A stretch of 50,824 nt of DNA from a virus. A program made the position numbers and the translations under genes. Under the pieces are notes generated by a model. The model was not told the origin of the DNA, made no database searches, and saw only the letters and a list, made by a program, of their open reading frames with translations. This document shows, piece by piece, positions 49,301 to 50,824 of the stretch. The stretch's first letter is position 1; the number at the start of each line of letters is the position of its first letter. Where the stretch lies: the IMG/VR virus record IMGVR_UViG_3300009636_000009, positions 1-50,824 of that record; one strand, 5' to 3'.

Positions 49301-50824
49301 GTAAATTCATTTTTTACCTGCCTTTCAATAGGCATAGCAGAAATATATGTGTAAATATCATCAAAATGATGACCTATCATATTCAAAAAGGTCAAATACT
49401 CTGAATAGTTGTCGTCATCAATAATATATTGGGGTACATTTGATGAAAGACTATCTCTATTATTTGTGTCATATAGACTTGCACTAAAGTCTGCATCACT
49501 TATATAACTCGCACTATAAAATGAACCAGACTGCAAATTATATTGGTAGAAACCAGAATTAAATAAATAGGACTCAAATCCATCGAATGAATCAACTATT
49601 TGGTTACTTTGTGTACTAAAACTAGATAATTCATTAAAATAATATTGATAAGGTATTGAAGATGATAATGAACTATTATATCTATTATTAAGTTCCACTA
49701 TCGAAGCACTCAAAACTGTCCATTGAATCATCTTATTCTTAAAAATATTAAGCCTGTTTTGTGCAGACGAGAATACCACAAAATTATTATAATCAGTATA
49801 ATCCGTATTCAATTTAGCAATATTTTTGTTAATTCTAATACTATTTTCTATAGTAGATGGATAAGAAAGGTCATCTGCTGAATATAAAATGTTAGAATTC
49901 CCTACATTAATAAGATTTTGCGGTGGTCCAAAATTTGGGGAAGAAATTGTTATAGTTTGATATTGTACCGGTGCTTGTAAAATAGCAGTAAACACATAAG
50001 GCACCATACCAAAATTAGATACCCAGCACGTATCCTTTATTGAAATATCAGAAGAAAGTGCCGATGATAATTTTACAATAAGAGTCAGAGGGTCTGTAGG
50101 AATTGTCCTTTCATCAAGATATCCTATATCTAATATTGAGAAATATTTATTATTTCCAAAATTTAGTACGTTTTTTAAATATCCAAAATATTTGTCTTCG
50201 TAACTGGATTGTAATGGACTAACAGCATTGTCATAAAAATATGTCACAAAGAAATCATAACAAAACTGTCTAGCATCTTTATATCCTTGGTCTTGTGAAT
50301 TTAAAAGTTGGCTGAATTTTTCATCTAATCGAGCATTTACAAAATTGATATACTGTTGTCTAATATCATTAAAATCAGCAATATGTCTATAACTTTGTAA
50401 TAAATAATTACTATAATATGTTCTTATACCCTGAATTCTCTTTATAGTTACAGGTTGTTGTAAAGTATTTGTTGTTGGAGTTACAAAAGTATATTTTATG
50501 TAATCTTCGTATAAATTTTTTAACAAATTTATAACAGAACCGTCATCAGTAAGAAAAAAAACAAATTTCAAAAAAGAAATACCATCTTGATATTGACTTA
50601 AAGAACTCATTTCCTCATAAATTGTATCATAAGGAAAATTTTTAATAATTGACAACAAAACAGGAGCCACATCTCTAATTGGAAACTTTTTAATACAGAA
50701 AGAACTATATTCAATATCAAATGTATTGGATGGTATAAGTTTTATTTCAGTTCTTGATGGAGAAATATCCTTGATTGTAAGAGATGATGATAAATTACCT
50801 GCCACTTCTCTTACAAAATTATAA
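46339..50824 (-). CDS. Giant tail/baseplate protein (5' end outside window)
   Basis: At least 1494 residues. The frame stays open to the right edge beyond the GTG at 50805, and the extra codons read YNFVREVAGNLSSS, the kind of sequence that precedes ISPSRTEIKLIP in related phage proteins, so the true start is outside. Near 575 is LPGIYKTKGTEQCVDYLLSCYGLPSS then REYGG, resembling the KGT block of phage tail protein I/baseplate wedge proteins. About 640-800 looks like a LamG/concanavalin-type sandwich (TFKGALDKLLIWDVPIDDNDF). The final 25 residues are Gly/Pro/Arg-rich. Probably a baseplate or tail-hub component carrying a carbohydrate-binding-like domain. Confidence 0.82.
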   Translation of the reverse strand, partial: YNFVREVAGNLSSSLTIKDISPSRTEIKLIPSNTFDIEYSSFCIKKFPIRDVAPVLLSIIKNFPYDTIYEEMSSLSQYQDGISFLKFVFFLTDDGSVINLLKNLYEDYIKYTFVTPTTNTLQQPVTIKRIQGIRTYYSNYLLQSYRHIADFNDIRQQYINFVNARLDEKFSQLLNSQDQGYKDARQFCYDFFVTYFYDNAVSPLQSSYEDKYFGYLKNVLNFGNNKYFSILDIGYLDERTIPTDPLTLIVKLSSALSSDISIKDTCWVSNFGMVPYVFTAILQAPVQYQTITISSPNFGPPQNLINVGNSNILYSADDLSYPSTIENSIRINKNIAKLNTDYTDYNNFVVFSSAQNRLNIFKNKMIQWTVLSASIVELNNRYNSSLSSSIPYQYYFNELSSFSTQSNQIVDSFDGFESYLFNSGFYQYNLQSGSFYSASYISDADFSASLYDTNNRDSLSSNVPQYIIDDDNYSEYLTFLNMIGHHFDDIYTYISAMPIERQVKNEFTSSLPTNTLKEMLYSFGWDVDDIIGSLDLDEVYLNSMNSASYNALSSQQRLQIIWNRILISLPGIYKTKGTEQCVDYLLSCYGLPSSMLTIREYGGTDYASDISPTYELDEKMYMLQFSGVSDYIEGPIPYSVMTTEFKFSIGSDPNNTYYPNFKFFPLFTSIPYPYSSSYNFNWALGFYRVPGQYTGKVVFQMGSGSSGINITSSVLPIFNGDIFSVMLRRNYPNSLFDPSTDLNDIPTEYDLTVQRNENGRKIFYSTSDAIFYNNDNDVFSQFGKFRLSDGTFKGALDKLLIWDVPIDDNDFEEHVDDLNSYGFSGSVPYQHLWVRLNWDYPQNMYYYSGSVWVDNESPYYAIPNYYTDQTLTTVNPTLYSASLSIIEQNWQSYYPTGSVEIIAHNFPEAIGNAFSASWVGYPTCQWFSQSVYPYQFQELTYQQNIDASKFGPNKYKNVKIRTLSYNLDTRLDPFDRSTINPDITVSGESNQLGFFIDPQDSKNKDILRYVGKSGIMGLIGNTSDLYNDKYANLVNKNYEYNTNGNKRTYFNELLTVYKFYFDKSIFQAIRNIIPARANSYTGVVIEPTLLERPKYQNRPITASLDISYKTPTVIKNIYNFDECLFWTDFNTDWTLVNGGFPQLQQSMANSMPPSYSDIIDLTYIDDPTEVKPSNIGSGYYTDFMDKIQHSFYPDFELLPRLWETSSSGPLSSNYTIPIYGSVTSQDEGGRFIIGPDHGVNYPNKFFSGSNQGNHPILYYMVKVWDKYYYYAKTGEYIRSDNPLDNTYSSSSLYLYRYVMLDEHYMRNLIYFTDLVSLPVYDSSSYSYTYDFVANAYLHRTNTFLGTPDQKVSNISASANIFTPITKTNFNLNISPLSQYFELVSGYPRNHYSHKLQQFSKIKYGTYGNRIFIKGQETSDSTINSNGINDGSSPVQSTNVSNVTVINASNVIQTVPSSTTGQIVLSGGGSAGPTRRPSKGPPSRGGPPGSRGGSS

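Overview
The window is a contiguous piece of a large, AT-rich, T4-related tailed phage (myovirus type). The diagnosis rests on an ordered T4-like head module on the minus strand: a candidate small terminase, the large terminase (gp17-like), portal (gp20-like), prohead protease (gp21-like), core scaffold (gp22-like) and major capsid protein (gp23-like). It also rests on T4-type replication and recombination enzymes: a gp47/gp46 (Mre11-Rad50) fusion, a gp61-like primase and a RuvC-like resolvase. Most other genes are phage orphans. The divergence from T4 and the abundance of SSSYA/SASWA linkers and beta-propellers suggest a distant ('far-T4') lineage from an uncultured environmental or gut phage. 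The host cannot be deduced. I see no tRNA, rRNA, CRISPR array, insertion sequence or integrase.

Layout, in transcription order on the minus strand from the right edge. 50824-39242: tail/baseplate and fibre genes, namely a giant structural protein cut by the right edge, several conserved tail proteins, two paralogues (one carrying an Asp-box-like propeller), and an FG-GAP propeller protein with dockerin-like calcium loops. 39186-33048: resolvase, a repeat fibre protein, primase, a tiny ORF, a zinc metallopeptidase and the Mre11-Rad50 fusion. 33030-30814: a large tail protein. 30750-19882: terminase, portal, protease and several probable head-internal proteins. 19782-15142: an accessory block with a NADAR enzyme, a DUF5662 protein, a nucleotidyltransferase and small orphans. 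15134-12667: three or four plus-strand genes, the only ones in the window on that strand, including a likely -1 frameshift pair. 12439-8957: scaffold and major capsid protein. 8839-7346: a two-gene cassette (FkbM methyltransferase and fibre-like protein) bounded by near-identical terminators. 7257-4250: probable head-internal and structural orphans. 4236-1: a huge composite fibre gene that runs off the left edge and holds two seven-repeat propellers, a predicted beta-helix and a tail-collar-like end.

Three themes tie the genes together. First, a short amphipathic motif ending in (I/L)xE, like the T4 capsid-targeting/gp21-cleavage signal, recurs at the starts of many orphan proteins and at internal junctions of multidomain ones. 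I infer a set of head-packaged proteins, some made as polyproteins. Second, adhesion modules are shuffled among fibre genes. Third, the octamer TATTTATA stands in coding sense just upstream of about ten genes and may be the phage's late promoter box.
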